Source: Paraphaeosphaeria minitans (Eukaryota; Ascomycota; Dothideomycetes; Pleosporales; Didymosphaeriaceae). Taken from it: a stretch of 64,000 bases of DNA. Position 1 is the first letter of the stretch. Each line of letters begins with the position of its first letter. The DNA is taken from positions 1,116,001 through 1,180,000 of the forward strand of contig WJXW01000017.1 of NCBI GenBank assembly GCA_015832175.1, read 5' to 3'. The notes beneath the pieces were generated by a model. It searched no databases and was not told the origin of the DNA. It saw only the letters and a program-made list of their open reading frames with translations. Positions 32,305 through 43,493 of the stretch are shown piece after piece. The position numbers were made by a program, and so were the translations under genes.

Positions 32305-34643
32305 ATGGCGAATTTGAGACCGCTATGCACAATGTGCGAACGTGCATTTGCAGCCGATGACGATACAACTTTACACCACACAGCTGCCGAAGAGCTCAAG
32401 CGATCAGTAGAAGCGGGCTGCTTTATCTGCAAGCGATTTTACAAGAAGATCCAAGAGTTGCGAGATGAGGCTCATACATTAGGAGAAAATATAGATCGCC
32501 CGCTTTTCGAAAAGATCCGATACAGTCGACAATGGAGTGGTAATGGCTGGTTGGCACGTAATTTCACCATAGAAGCATTTGAACGCTCCCCGGAGATCTG
32601 GTTTGACTGTATTACTAAAGAAGGTGAGCCCTGACAATTGGTTCCTAGAATACCCACATCAGATCTCAGGGTGATATGGCGTAAAGCTTGCTGGTAATTG
32701 GCTCGCGAGGTATGCTGAATCGTGACCAGCTACCAAAGAACTGGGACTTCGGACCTCTATCAACTCTTCTTTGAGATCACCAGACAGTTTGAAGCAGGCA
32801 AAGGCATGGCTGGAAAATTGTCGACATCACCATGAGCTATGCAACCGCCGGCTACAGAATGTGTTTGTGCCCAGCCGACTCGTTCATGTTCTCCAGCTCG
32901 AGAACGGCTCTGTAACTTCGGCATGTCTAGTTATTGACACTTCGCTACCTTCTGGAACCCCTTATCTGAGTCTAAGCCACAGTTGGGGAGGAGCAAGATT
33001 TCTTACGCTGACGGGCGCGAACCTTGACCAGTTTCGAGAAGCCATTCCGGTTGCTGAGCTTACCGCTGTGTTTCAAGATGCTTTATATGTTGCCTTTCAA
33101 CTAGGTATTCCGTACATATGGATTGGTGAGCAACCTTTTCCCTGATCGAAATATATACTAATAACTTTCCAGACTCACTTTGCATCATCCAGGATAGCCC
33201 CGCAGATTGGGAATACGAGTCAAAACGAATGGGCGAGGTTTACAAAGGGGCCGTTTGCAATCTTTCAGCATCGGCGTTCAAGACCGGCACGCAAGGCCTC
33301 TCCTCAGAGCGAGGCAGCCATTTTTCGGAAATCTTGCCTATGCAGATTGACAAGCAAAATGGGTCATTGAGAAGTTCTGCAGATTGTCCCGAAGATGCCC
33401 AGTTCTACTTGATGGAAAGATCTGTATTACGTGGAAAACCCTGGGAGACAATATGCAGTGGTCCACTATTCGAAAGGGCGTGGGTTCTGCAGGAGCAAAT
33501 TCTGGTAAGCTGTCGCAGCATGTCTCTGGGAAACTTTACCATTGACTGACGGACCATGTAGGCTCTGCGAGTTCTTCATTTTGGTAAAAGCGAACTGTTT
33601 TGGGAATGCAAAGAAGTTTTTGCGAACGAAACATGGGCGTCCGGCTGGGCTAGCTTACCCACACAGTGTCACAATGAGGATGACCATGTCGAGAGAGCTT
33701 TGAGCGACATGGGCGATGCTTTTCGTTACCACAAGCAGCGGAATCCTCTTTGGCAGTTCATGGTCGAAGACCTCGACTCTGTGGAGGTATGTGTCCATAA
33801 CGCACCCGCGAGACATGATGCCAAAGCTAATATTGCCCTCAATAGTCGTCCGATGGCCTGTGGAGGCGCATCGTGCGAGACTACTCCGCTCGCAGCCTCA
33901 CATACTCTACGGATCGACTCCCAGCGCTGAGCGGCGTCGCTAGAGAGTTCAGCGCCATGTACGAGAAGAGTCGGTATCTGCTTGGGCAGTGGAGTGATGA
34001 TCTGCATCTTGGACTGCTTTGGTCACAGACACGTCCTTTTCCACCCTCCGCGAACACACTTGCCTGGCCCCAGGTTCCTAGTTGGTCTTGGGCTTCTCTC
34101 AACGCACCTGTCGATTGGTACATCTACGACCTGACTGTCGATAGCCAACAGGATCCTACGTCATTGTGCAAAAGCATCAACCCAATGACCGAACCCGATT
34201 CGCATGCGATGACCTTGATTGGGAACTTGATGCGACTCGACCTGCCAGACCAGAATAGAGGGGCGCGGTGGTACACCTTCGACAATGGGAGCCTTACACT
34301 GGCCTACTGGACCTTTTTCTCGTGGCAGTTTTACCTGGACCAATGGTACTTCGACTCCCTGCAGGGCAAGGACGACGAAGCAAAGACACATGCAATGCTA
34401 AGCAGCGTCTTCTTCATCCCGCTTCTCTACAAGAACTACAGACAGATCATCTGCCTGGTTCTGTTACCCCTGCCACCAGCACGAGGTGTCTTCCGACGGG
34501 CGGGCATCGTCCACATCTACAACCCAGGCGGAGGGGTCGATAAGAATTTCACACCCATGGCGCGGGAGTACCAGAAGAACATCGCGGAGAACTTGTATCA
34601 GGATTGCGATGGCGAGGGGAATTATCAGATTGCCATTGTCTAG
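32305..34643 (+). CDS. HET-domain (heterokaryon incompatibility-type) protein
   Basis: Five exons by my model: 32305-32623, 32730-33125, 33173-33504, 33562-33786 and 33846-34643, giving 689 residues. The three classical HET blocks are present across the splice joins: YLSLSHSWGG (about residue 185), IPYIWIDSLCIIQDSPADWE followed by VYKGAVCNLSAS, and ERAWVLQEQILALRVLHFG. The first 100 residues carry a LCTMC...CFICKRF cysteine pattern often found upstream of HET domains. The block PSWSWASLNAPVDW in the last exon is also typical. HET proteins act in allorecognition cell death; whether this one does is not visible. There is no NACHT or repeat domain, so it is a stand-alone HET protein. The in-frame GTG upstream of 32305 is not used as start. 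Confidence 0.92.
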
Positions 34644-36932
34644 GTGGAAGCTCACGGAAGATGCTGCCTTTTATCAAATGTCACTCGCACGGATTGCGTT
34701 GCGGGCAGATGGGCAATTACAACGTGCCATCCATCACATGTCATAGGAACGGTCGTCGGGGCATAGGTACATCCACGCACCCACGCAGACGGACAATTTG
34801 CAGTCCTGCTCTGATGCAAGTCCCCTGGTTCCCGGTGCTGGAATGCACCAGCACGACCATGTTCGTCGCCGAAATCGGCACGCCGTCACTTTCCCATCGA
34901 TCACGGTATCTTCCCTGTTTTTTCTGTCTTCTCTGGGCCCTCAAGTCAGGACACCTATCTCATCCAAACCAACGAGTGAACCTACCGCAACAGGCAACTC
35001 TGCACCTCCCGTCGATCACCCTATCTTCCTTGTTTCTCTGGGCCCTCAAGTCAGGACACCTATCTCATCCAAACCTGCGAGTGAACCTACCGCAACAGGC
35101 AACTCTGCACCTCCCGTCGATCACCCTAGCTTCCCTGTTTTCCACCCTCCCCCCGACACACACCATGAGCCACCAACAACTTCCCACCTTTCCCACCTAC
35201 CCATCGTCATAGCCGCGTACTACTACCCCCTAACACCGCCTCCCCCCCCAACGGGCAACATGCAACCCTCCCCGCACACCCATCGAACACAGCCGCTTCC
35301 CTGATTTCCCTCGCCAAGCAGTCCATCCTGCCGAATCGAGCCGAGAGATTCCTGTTTTGGCGGCGCTAGCGCTTGTTTCGCGTGGGCTCGGCCCGATAGG
35401 GAAGGCGCTAGTGGGGTCCGGGCGCTGGGGCGTCTGCATTGGGAAGCGCGCTGCTCCATTGGGGGGTTTCGGTGGGCCTGGGACACGTGGTGGGCTGGCT
35501 AGGTAGGGGGTGGGAGAGAGGCGCGTGGTGCGGGTGCGGGTGTGACGGATGTAGGTACCCTCGGGTATAGGACGTGCCGTCGAAGGGGGGGGGGGCGGGG
35601 GGGAACAGGTTCTGACAATGTACACAGGTTGGTGGGATTCGTGGCTGAGGATGTGGTCGCGTTGATTGCGGCGCATGGGAGGTCGTGTGGGGTTAGGGCG
35701 TATGAGAATGGGTGTGCGGGGATTCCGTGAGTAGATTGATGAGGCGCTCTTGTGCTGGGGGTAGACACTGACGGACTGACTGACGGACTGATTGCCAAAG
35801 GTGGTGTGGGGAGGCGCCGTGTTGAAAGCTAGGAAACGAGCGGTTGGGGTGGTGAGTGTGGGAAGTTGGGTAGCAGCCGTGAGTAGTAGCCGGCATCGCG
35901 TGGGTATGCTAATGTACATCGCCAGTAAAGCGACTGCTAGGAACGGAGAATATCGATATCGATATCAAGGTCGTAAAACGTACGGAACCGTTACTGATAC
36001 CCATGCCTCGCCATTCCACAAAATATGCCATCCAACTCCGACATTCGTAGCGCCGAACACACGAGTGCCCACTCCACTTGTACCAGCCCCATCTCCCACC
36101 ACGTCAACACGCCCAAAACCTCTTCTCCTCCCCAGAACCTAGTACAGACGTCCCATTGCCCTTCCACCTCCACGCGTCCTCTCCCAAAATCGCAAACACC
36201 ACATCCCCCCCTATTAGGGGGCTGCGTGCTGGGATGTGCTTGGTATTGGCGATGGTCTGCGAAAACGAAGCTATTCGGAATTCTTTGTAAGGCCATGGAT
36301 AAGATGCCGCGAGCGCTGTGTCATCGCCTATCAGCACTGCGGTTACTTTGCCAGTGGGTGCCATGACGAGAGCGGCAGTGCAAGCTGCGGTGCCTTGTCC
36401 ATGCAAATAGGAGAACAGAAGTTGTCATGTCCGAAGCCTCTGCGAACGACTTCTTGATCGGGACAAACTCGAAAATCACAGCACTGAGCGCAAAGCCTAA
36501 AACCGATATCGCAGGTTGCAGGAAAAAGAATTCGGTATGGAGTAAACATTGACGTCGATAGAGCCACAAACTAGTGCTGCTCAACTAGCGTGGAACGGTC
36601 TGGCCCAGTTCCAAGAGGCTGGAGACGTAAACTAGAAATTAAGCCGACCTCGTCTTAGCAATGCCGGCGGGTATGCTGCATCCGATATTCCTCCTGCTAT
36701 CCTACTCGCAATGGCTGCACTGTCCGATGATCGTCATGTTGCAGCTGCAATGCTGACCCAGTCGCCGGAGAACCGTCGGTTCTTCTTACAGGAGTGAGCA
36801 CCCAGTATTGTATGCAAGGCGAGCTTCGAGCTCAGCCACCGCAAATGCGCCCGGTGACGAGTTAATATCGGACCCTTTCGGTGGAAATGTTGAACACGCG
36901 TGGTTGTTGGCTACGTTGTTTCCGCTCTCCGG
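34644..36932. other. Intergenic region with a 105-bp tandem duplication
   Basis: Contains the repeat described at 34935-35144, a G-run at 35585-35602, a (GACT)n-like patch at 35770-35790 and a palindromic ATATCGATATCGATATC near 35950. Frames crossing it are not convincing. A weak two-exon possibility at 36427-36797 is reported under findings. Confidence 0.45.
34935..35144. repeat. 105-bp tandem duplication
   Basis: Two adjacent near-identical units start at 34935 and 35040 with GGGCCCTCAAGTCAGGACAC. A degenerate partial copy of the unit end lies just left of the first unit. The period is 35 codons, so a 168-codon plus-strand frame (34798-35304) passes through both copies. Differences between copies are few and not obviously codon-biased, so I treat it as noncoding. 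Confidence 0.9.
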
Positions 36933-39003
36933 TCATCCGGGTGGGCTCGCCAATTCGCGCTGATACGCACCAGCGAAGTCAAGTTGGCCGAGCTGACCAT
37001 TGATCTGATCAATCTCCTTGTTCAGATCCTCCAAGTTCTGTGCCAAGCTAGTGACCTCGTCGAATCGACGATGCTTGGTAGCGTTTGCCACCATCTCCGA
37101 TACCATGAATTTCTGCTCCTCTAAGATTATTAGGCTCTCGCGAAGTTCTTTCTCTTCCGATTCTAATGCCGACACTGCACTGCTGCTACTAACAACACTC
37201 CCGGCTTGTCTGTCGCTGTACTTGATCGACGCAAGCGCGCCTCCATTTGGACGACCATTCGACTTGGAGCCTTGCGGGGCTGCGTGCTTTAGGACCCTCG
37301 GTAAGGACCGCAATGGCAGCATGTGCGTACTCAAGAAATTATACGCTTGTTGGTATACGGCTTTCTGCAATTTGGCTTGAGTGGGTGACTCGGTCGGCAA
37401 GTCCCGAATTCTTTTGGCTGCGGTGTCGTATTGTGAGAATGCATCCATGAGCCTCTTCCGAACTTTGGTAGCATCTGCGAGTTGTTGCGGTGATGGCGGC
37501 TTGTCCGGATCTTGCAGTGCCATAAGCAGCTTTTGGAACCGAGGGAGGAGCAAGCGGATGCCTCTCTCAAATTGGGTCAAGTTCTCATAGGCGCGCTGAT
37601 CTGTCGGTTTTTGTGCCAGTACCCGCTCGAAGTCGCTTCTACTGAACAAGGTGTGATTGCAGTCCTTACACATTCGTATGTCGACACCCATCTGTTCACC
37701 TTTCTCGTTTTTGTTTGCGCTTGGTGCGATGTCGAGTCCAATTTCTGAAGAGCATCCAGTCTTGGGATCTCCACACACAACGCGGCCACACATGCGGCAA
37801 TGGTGACGACGGAAGGTGTAAGTGGAGAATTCCTGCTGGCAGAATAGACAGTGTGATACCTTCGCATCCTCTTCCCAGGTGATTATAGACTGCTCGAGGG
37901 CTTTCCGCTGATTCTTCGCGCCTGAAAGCGGCCAGAAACTGCTTGTGGCACTCTCGCCAGGAGGAGGGTTCGCCAATAGCTGCGTTAGCTTCGTCAAACG
38001 CTTCTCCAGCCGGCTGACCTCCATATGTTCTCTGTCGACCCTCTTTCTCCGGATGTCTGCGAATTTTTTGAAGTGATCGCGGTCGAGCCCGTGGTGGTCG
38101 CTGTACCCTTCTCTTGACTTGTAGCATGTTTCGCACACTCGGCACCAGATGCCCCTTACTGGATCGTGGTTTGCCTGCGGCGATAGCCTCATCTGGTACA
38201 TGGTATGGTCCTCACAAAAGAGCTTTCCGCAGCATCTGCAATTGACGGCAGAGTTGTTCCCTCCCAACGTCATCTGTGCACTGATGGGCCTTCCGCACAT
38301 GGGATCCGAGCACACGTCGCGGTAGCTTGGCCGCTGCCAGTGCGCTCGCGTGACTTGTTCTTCGGGATCTCGGCGGGCTGGTGCTGGTTCGTGGGAAGGA
38401 GCGGCCATCGAAGAATGCGCAAACGGGGGCGGTGTAGGCGCATCGTTGGATTCGAAGACGTCGAGTCCCTTGAGCTTCTGGTTTAGGACGGCGAGGGGCT
38501 GGAATTTCTTTGCCTTCTCCATCTGCTGCTCGAACCAGTTCTTGACTTCATCTTGTTCCTCCTCCACGAGGTTTTGGTGGTTGTCGTCGAGATGTCTAGC
38601 GGCAGTCAGAATGGGGCCACTACAGTGATTGATAGCACAAGTACCGGTTCAGCTGAAGCAGAGTCAACTGTCGATGTTAGTTACTGGCGAAATGGTCATG
38701 GAGGCTGGATATGGAGCTCACCATGTCCTCATTGCAGATGGGGCACACGAGCCTGCTGGAGGCGCTTGCGGCGGCATTTTGGGCACCTGGAAGCAGGACC
38801 TTGCTGGTGATGTCGTCCCTGGTCTCGGCGGTGCTGGCGGGGCTGTTGGAGGCCTGGGAGCTGAGGGAAATGGAGCTCTCCGAGGGCGACAGCAGGCTGG
38901 CATTGCGGTGGTGGTGGGCAGGCGGGCGCGGGGACACGGCGGGCGACAGGTTGCGTCCGCTGCCGAGCACGCGGCCACCGCCCAGGGACCTGCCCGAGGT
39001 CAT
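36933..39003 (-). CDS. Rabenosyn-5 / Vac1 (Pep7)-like FYVE protein
   Basis: Endosomal tethering factor family: binds PI3P and Rab5-type GTPases and helps vesicle docking at endosomes. Model: exon 1 38722-39003, exon 2 38645-38667 (23 nt), exon 3 36933-38595; introns 54 and 49 nt; 655 residues. The N-terminal C2H2 finger is complete only with this splicing (CPICNEDM joined to LTLLQLNRHLDDNH, residues about 87-108). Two FYVE-type fingers follow. The first, at about residues 197-261, is atypical, with CRCCGKLFCEDH. The second, at 351-414, is canonical, with RRHHCRMCGRVVC and a final MCKDC pair. The C-terminal coiled coil (EVTSLAQNLEDLNKEIDQIN) matches the position of a Rab-binding segment. Divergent from MET8. 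Confidence 0.9.
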
Positions 39004-39456
39004 GATGGATGCGGTCGCGCGGGTTGGACGGGGTTCATGGGGAACAGCAGCAAGCAACGTCGACGAGGGTCGGAACGAGGTAGTGCTAGCAGTGCACGCT
39101 GGATGCATGCACGCACCGGCGCACTAGGATGGGGGCGTAGGTGCCCAAGTACGGTAGTAGCGCAAGGATCACGAAGGATCCCAGTGCCGCGCGCCGCAGG
39201 GCTGAGCCCGCCGACGTGGGCATGGCGCCTTTGGCAAGTGAAATACATCTTGTCGAGGTTTCCTCTCGATAGATAACCCATGCTGACCGTTGCCGTTGCT
39301 GTTGTCGTTGCTCGAGGCTTCAAGCACCAGCTCCGTCCTAGTGTGGCGGCTGTGACTGTGGCTGTGGCGCTGGCTCCAAGGTAGGTAGAGCTAGTCATAT
39401 GATGACCGTCCATCTCTCCGCGCACCAATGCCTTCTCTCTTCCCCACCCGCCCACC
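39004..39456. promoter_or_regulatory. Divergent promoter, Vac1-like and MET8 genes
   Basis: About 450 bases between the two start codons. Contains a run of CTGTGGCTGTGAC-type repeats near 39285-39365 and an AAGGTAGGTAGAG motif at 39379. No core element assigned. Confidence 0.55.
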
Positions 39457-40247
39457 ATGGAGGCCGATTTCCCTGAGATCCAAGGCGGAGGCTCGCTCAT
39501 CCTGGCCTGGCAGATTCGCAACAAGCGCGTTCTAGTAATTGGAGGCGGCGAGGTCAGGCTTCTGTCCGTCTGCTTCACCACCAGCTAACATGGAAGTAGG
39601 TAGCTGCCGGCCGCATCGTGAAGGTACTCAATGCAGACGCAAAATGTCTTGTCGTCGCACCCCGCTCCGGCCTCAACCATGAGGTCGCCTACCGCGTAGA
39701 TCAGAAGCAAGTCGAGCACATCGACCGAAACTTCGAACCCTCCGATCTTGACGGCGCCGACATGGTCATGTGCGCCATAGACGATCCTGACGCCTCGACC
39801 CAAGTTTGGAAGCTGTGCAAGGAGAAGCGAATAGCCGCAAACATAGCCGACGTGCCGCCCGAATGCGACTTCTACTTTGGCAGCGAGCATCGCGACGGCC
39901 CGCTGCAGATCATGGTCAGCACGAACGGCAATGGCCCTAGGCTGGCAAACTTTGTGCGAAGGCGGATCGCTGCCACCTTGCCCTACAACATCGGTACCGC
40001 CATACAAAGAGTTGGCATGCTCCGGAAGAAGCTGCGGGAGGTTGCGCCCAACATCGATGAAGGACCAAAGAGAATGGCATGGATGATAAAAGTCTCCGAC
40101 AAGTGGACCCTGGACGACCTGTGCGAGATGACCGACGAAGATATGGACGGGCTTCTGGGTTTCTACACGCCAAATACCGTCCCATCGCTGGATGAAGTCC
40201 GTTTGGCGCAGCCAGACGGCGCATTCGACGGACCTTTCTTGATCTAA
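39457..40247 (+). CDS. MET8: Met8-type precorrin-2 dehydrogenase / sirohydrochlorin ferrochelatase
   Basis: Catalyses the last two steps of siroheme synthesis, NAD-dependent oxidation of precorrin-2 and iron insertion. Siroheme is needed by sulfite and nitrite reductases. Exon 1 39457-39552, intron 39553-39599 (47 nt), exon 2 39600-40247; 247 residues. The splice joins LVIGGGE to VAAGR and so rebuilds the Rossmann nucleotide-binding loop (residues 26-36). The segments VMCAIDDPD and NIADVPPECDFYFGS and the helical block LPYNIGTAIQRVGMLRKKLR are typical of the family, as is the length (yeast Met8p is slightly longer). The C-terminus GPFLI is followed by a decayed duplicate of the gene end. Confidence 0.93.
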
Positions 40248-40350
40248 CGATTTGATTTGCGCGCGGCTTCACCGAGCTTGGGACTTTCTCACAGACCTTT
40301 TTTGATCTAATGAATTGATTTGTGCGCGGCTTCACCAAGCTTGGGACTAT
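40231..40350. repeat. 63-bp direct repeat covering the MET8 stop codon
   Basis: The unit starting GACCTTTCTTGATCTAA at 40231 recurs at 40294. The first copy supplies the last codons and stop of MET8. The second is outside the gene and differs by about four transitions and two transversions. Confidence 0.88.
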
Positions 40351-40683
40351 CGCAACCTGGGTAACGGATCTGATTGCATTTGAGCGCCTGGACAAAGCAG
40401 CTGATTTCTAGACTCCCTTGTAACGAATACGAATGTATGCTACGGAATCTTGCTTCGGCCATCATTTATTATTAGTTCGGCTGACTGGCATCGACTACGA
40501 AATGCGCTCGACCAATCAGATGTGAGGTGGCCCAAGCGGCATGCATCAACATGGCTCTTGCCTTCATCGGCTCTGGATCTAACACGACACGACATGCAAT
40601 TAGAGATGGATTGAGATGAGCTCGCCATGTGAACCAGCGGTTGCTATCTGAATTTTAAGCACTGTTACAGCTTGCACGGCAAC

Positions 40684-42046
40684 ATGGACTTAGCCACAAA
40701 GCCTCCCTACGAAACCGTCGACTTCAAAGCCTTGGCACAGCAAGACGAAGCCTTCAATATCATATGGCAGCGGCACTCGGGTAAACTCGATTTCCAAGAC
40801 CCAAATACCACCAAGTCTCTCACCAAGGCCCTTCTGAAAGTCGACTTCGGCCTGCAGCTCGAAGTCCCAGACGACCGACTATGTCCTCCCGTACCGAATC
40901 GCTGGAACTACGTTTCCTGGATCCACGCTCTCCTAGACGCCACCAACCCCTCTTACTCCAGTCACTATGACCCGGGGCGCCAGGTCATAGGTCTGGACAT
41001 CGGTACTGGCGCGTCTGCGATCTACACCATGCTTTGCCTGAAGTCGCGACCAGCCTGGACCATGTGCGCCACGGACGTGGACAAGAAGAGTTTTGAGTCT
41101 GCAGCGCGGAATCTAACAATCAACAACCTCATCACGCGGGCGAAGCTGCTGCAGACGATAGATAGCCAGCCGTTGGTCCCGCTGCAGTATCTCGGCGTGA
41201 ACAAGCTCGACTTCACCATATGTAACCCGCCGTTCTTCGCAGATCAGACGGACATGCAGCAGAGTCTGATCGGGAAGGGGAAGTCGGCCAAGCCTAATGC
41301 AGTGTGCACGGGATCGGAGAACGAGATGGTGTGTCGGGGTGGCGATCTCGGCTTCGTGACGCGAATTGTGGAGGAGAGCCTCGTGCTGAGGGAGAGTATC
41401 ACGTGGTACACCAGCATGTTCGGCAAGATGAGTAGCGCGAAGTCGATCATAGGGCTCATCAAAGAAAAAGGTGTCGCCAACTGGGCTGTGGGGAGCATCG
41501 ACGTCGGTGGCGGGACCAAGCGGTGGATCGTCGCGTGGAGCTTTGCGGACTACCGGCCTTGCAATGTAAGCACACATGTTGACTCGACGGACATTAATTG
41601 AGACTAACCGGTGGAACCAGAGCATTGCCCGCATAGAGAAGATCGCAAACGAGTATCTCCCCTTCCCAACGGAATATCGCTTCACCCTCCCCGCGAACAT
41701 CGACATCAACGCGGCAAAGTACACAATTGAACAGCAAGCTCGCCGGCTCCACATACGCTGGAATTGGGACTCTCAAAGTGCTACTGGTGTCGGCGAAGCT
41801 TCAGGCAACGTCTGGTCCCGTGCGTATCGCCGCGAGCACGAGCGCAGAATGAGAGAGCTGGCTACATCAGAGGCTAGAGACGCCGAGATGCACAGCAGTG
41901 TTGAAGACATGAAAGTCGCATTAGCGTTCCGCATCGCAGTAGCAGAAATAACGAGAGAGGTGGTCATTGAGTGGCTACGAGGCAGCGAGCAGGTGCTCTG
42001 GGAGAGCTTCTGCGGCATGGTGCACCGCAGTTTCAAGAAGCCCTGA
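40684..42046 (+). CDS. METTL16-family RNA N6-adenosine methyltransferase
   Basis: Family members methylate an adenosine in U6 snRNA and some mRNA hairpins, using S-adenosylmethionine. Exon 1 40684-41565, intron 41566-41620 (55 nt), exon 2 41621-42046; 435 residues. Seen: an N-terminal block FNIIWQRHSGKLDFQD, the SAM loop GLDIGTGASAIY (about residues 103-114), ATDVDKKSFESA and the catalytic NPPF at about 181-184. A conserved SSAKSIIGLIKEKG block follows near residue 245. It lacks the long C-terminal vertebrate extension, as expected in a fungus. Start is the first ATG; an upstream in-frame TTG at 40672 is ignored. Same strand as MET8 but with its own upstream region of about 430 bases. Confidence 0.9.
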
Positions 42047-42468
42047 TCGGGGCGCGGAGGAGCAGCGGACTCCACATTGCGGCGGAATACCACCAACCCG
42101 GTGTCCGACACGAACACTTGATCCCGCCGTAGCAGGAGGGAAATGCGGCAGACCTGCGACAGCGTATTCCGCTGACCGGCAACAGTCTCTGCCGCATGCC
42201 TAGCCAGTGAAGCCATCCCAGATCTCAGCTCACTCAATTAGCCACAAATCAAGAAACGCTCCACAACCACCGCCCCACCATTTCCACTGCTGACATCATC
42301 CCTACACACCTCTCTCCCATCCTCTCCCTTGTTCCTGCAATTTAATTCCCAAGGGAATAATAACACCCCTTCTTGACCATGTGCAATTACCACACACATC
42401 ACCAGCCCATCACACAATCGCCTCTCCCATCCCCAGATTGAAAAAAAACCCTCCCATCCGACTCCTAA

Positions 42469-42815
42469 ATGCAACTCACCCTCCTTCCAATTTTTCTCTC
42501 CCTAACGACCCTCACTAATGCCCAAGCTTGCGGTCAATGCTTCGGCAAAGGCGCCGCGGCATGCAGAGCGGAGTGTGAGGACTTGGGTAGCACGTGTTTC
42601 ACGTTGCGTTGTCACGGCGATGTTAGTATGTATTTCCATGGAATCAATCTTGCAACGAATCTATGCAGAACATGATAGGTGAAGCTTATGTGACTTGTTT
42701 CGCAAACCATGAGCTCGAGTCAAATTTGTCTAATGAGAGCTGTCAATGGGGAGAAAAGGCGATCATGACCCAGACTACTGACATATTCCCTGATCATCTC
42801 CCGCTGTTCATTTAA
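42469..42815 (+). CDS. Small secreted cysteine-rich protein (effector-like)
   Basis: Begins MQLTLLPIFLSLTTLTNAQA, a clear signal peptide with cleavage expected after Ala-Gln-Ala or just before. The mature part has the pattern CGQC...C...C...C...C. Unspliced, the frame ends at 42675 (68 residues, odd number of cysteines). A 47-nt intron at 42622-42668 (GTTAGT donor, GCAG acceptor) keeps the frame and leads to a second exon to 42815 that adds a TCFANHE and a NESCQW cysteine, making eight in the mature chain and about 99 residues in total. No domain recognised. Candidate apoplastic effector or surface protein; the function is not known. Confidence 0.6.
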
Positions 42816-42893
42816 AGCGGATGTCCATTCCATGACACCCTCGACGTGATCAATCCCCCATTCTGACGACCCACCCACCCAGCCACCCACCCC

Positions 42894-43493
42894 TCAGCAA
42901 ATCGGCCCATCCCAGAACAAATCCGCATCCAGCTCCTCCGGAATCCCCTTCGCCAACTTGGGCGTATCCTTACTCTCCCTCACCCCACAGATCAACGGCT
43001 CCAACCCCGCGTTCCCATTCCCATTCCCATCCCGATACCCACCTTCCCGCTGCGCACCCATCCCGCCACCGCCACCGCCACCACGCCCACCCCTCCCTCC
43101 CCTCCCCCCACGCGACTCCCACGGCTCCCGCAGCGGCGGAGGCCCCGTCATCTCGCCCCTCGCCGCGCGATTCTGCCGATGCAACTGGCCGCCGTGCAAA
43201 TCACCCTTGAGCTCCTCGCGGCCGTCGCGCTCGTCCGTCTCGTACTTGAACGTGGACCACGCAAAGACGCGCTGCTCCATGCCAGGGGGTGCGCGGCCGG
43301 GGCGCACGAAGACGGGGCCCGGGGCGTGGAGGGCGTCGTCGCGGTCGCCGATGGCGGCGGTGTCGTGGTCGTAGCGTGCTTGGCCGAGGTCGGCGGCTTC
43401 GGTGGAGGCGTGGGTGTGGGGGGTGGTGGTTTGGTTGGTGGGAGGTTGGACGGGGTTGTTGGTGTTGTTGTTGATTTTCTTGTTTGTGGGCAT
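42894..43493 (-). CDS. Hypothetical glycine/RGG-rich protein
   Basis: A 199-residue frame: Asn/Pro/Thr-rich start (MPTNKKINNN), a middle segment that looks conserved (GMEQRVFAWSTFKYETDERD followed by GDLHGGQLHRQNRAARGEMT), then an RGGRGGRGG tract near residue 130 and a Gly-rich run, ending LDADLFWDGPIC. RGG tracts often bind RNA or are arginine-methylated; here that is only suggestive. Upstream, at 43550-43556 on the minus strand, a good GTAAGT donor with CACAG or CCCAG acceptors just before the ATG suggests a 5'-UTR intron. The stop is only about 80 bases from the small secreted gene, tail to tail. Confidence 0.55.
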   Translation of the reverse strand: MPTNKKINNNTNNPVQPPTNQTTTPHTHASTEAADLGQARYDHDTAAIGDRDDALHAPGPVFVRPGRAPPGMEQRVFAWSTFKYETDERDGREELKGDLHGGQLHRQNRAARGEMTGPPPLREPWESRGGRGGRGGRGGGGGGGMGAQREGGYRDGNGNGNAGLEPLICGVRESKDTPKLAKGIPEELDADLFWDGPIC

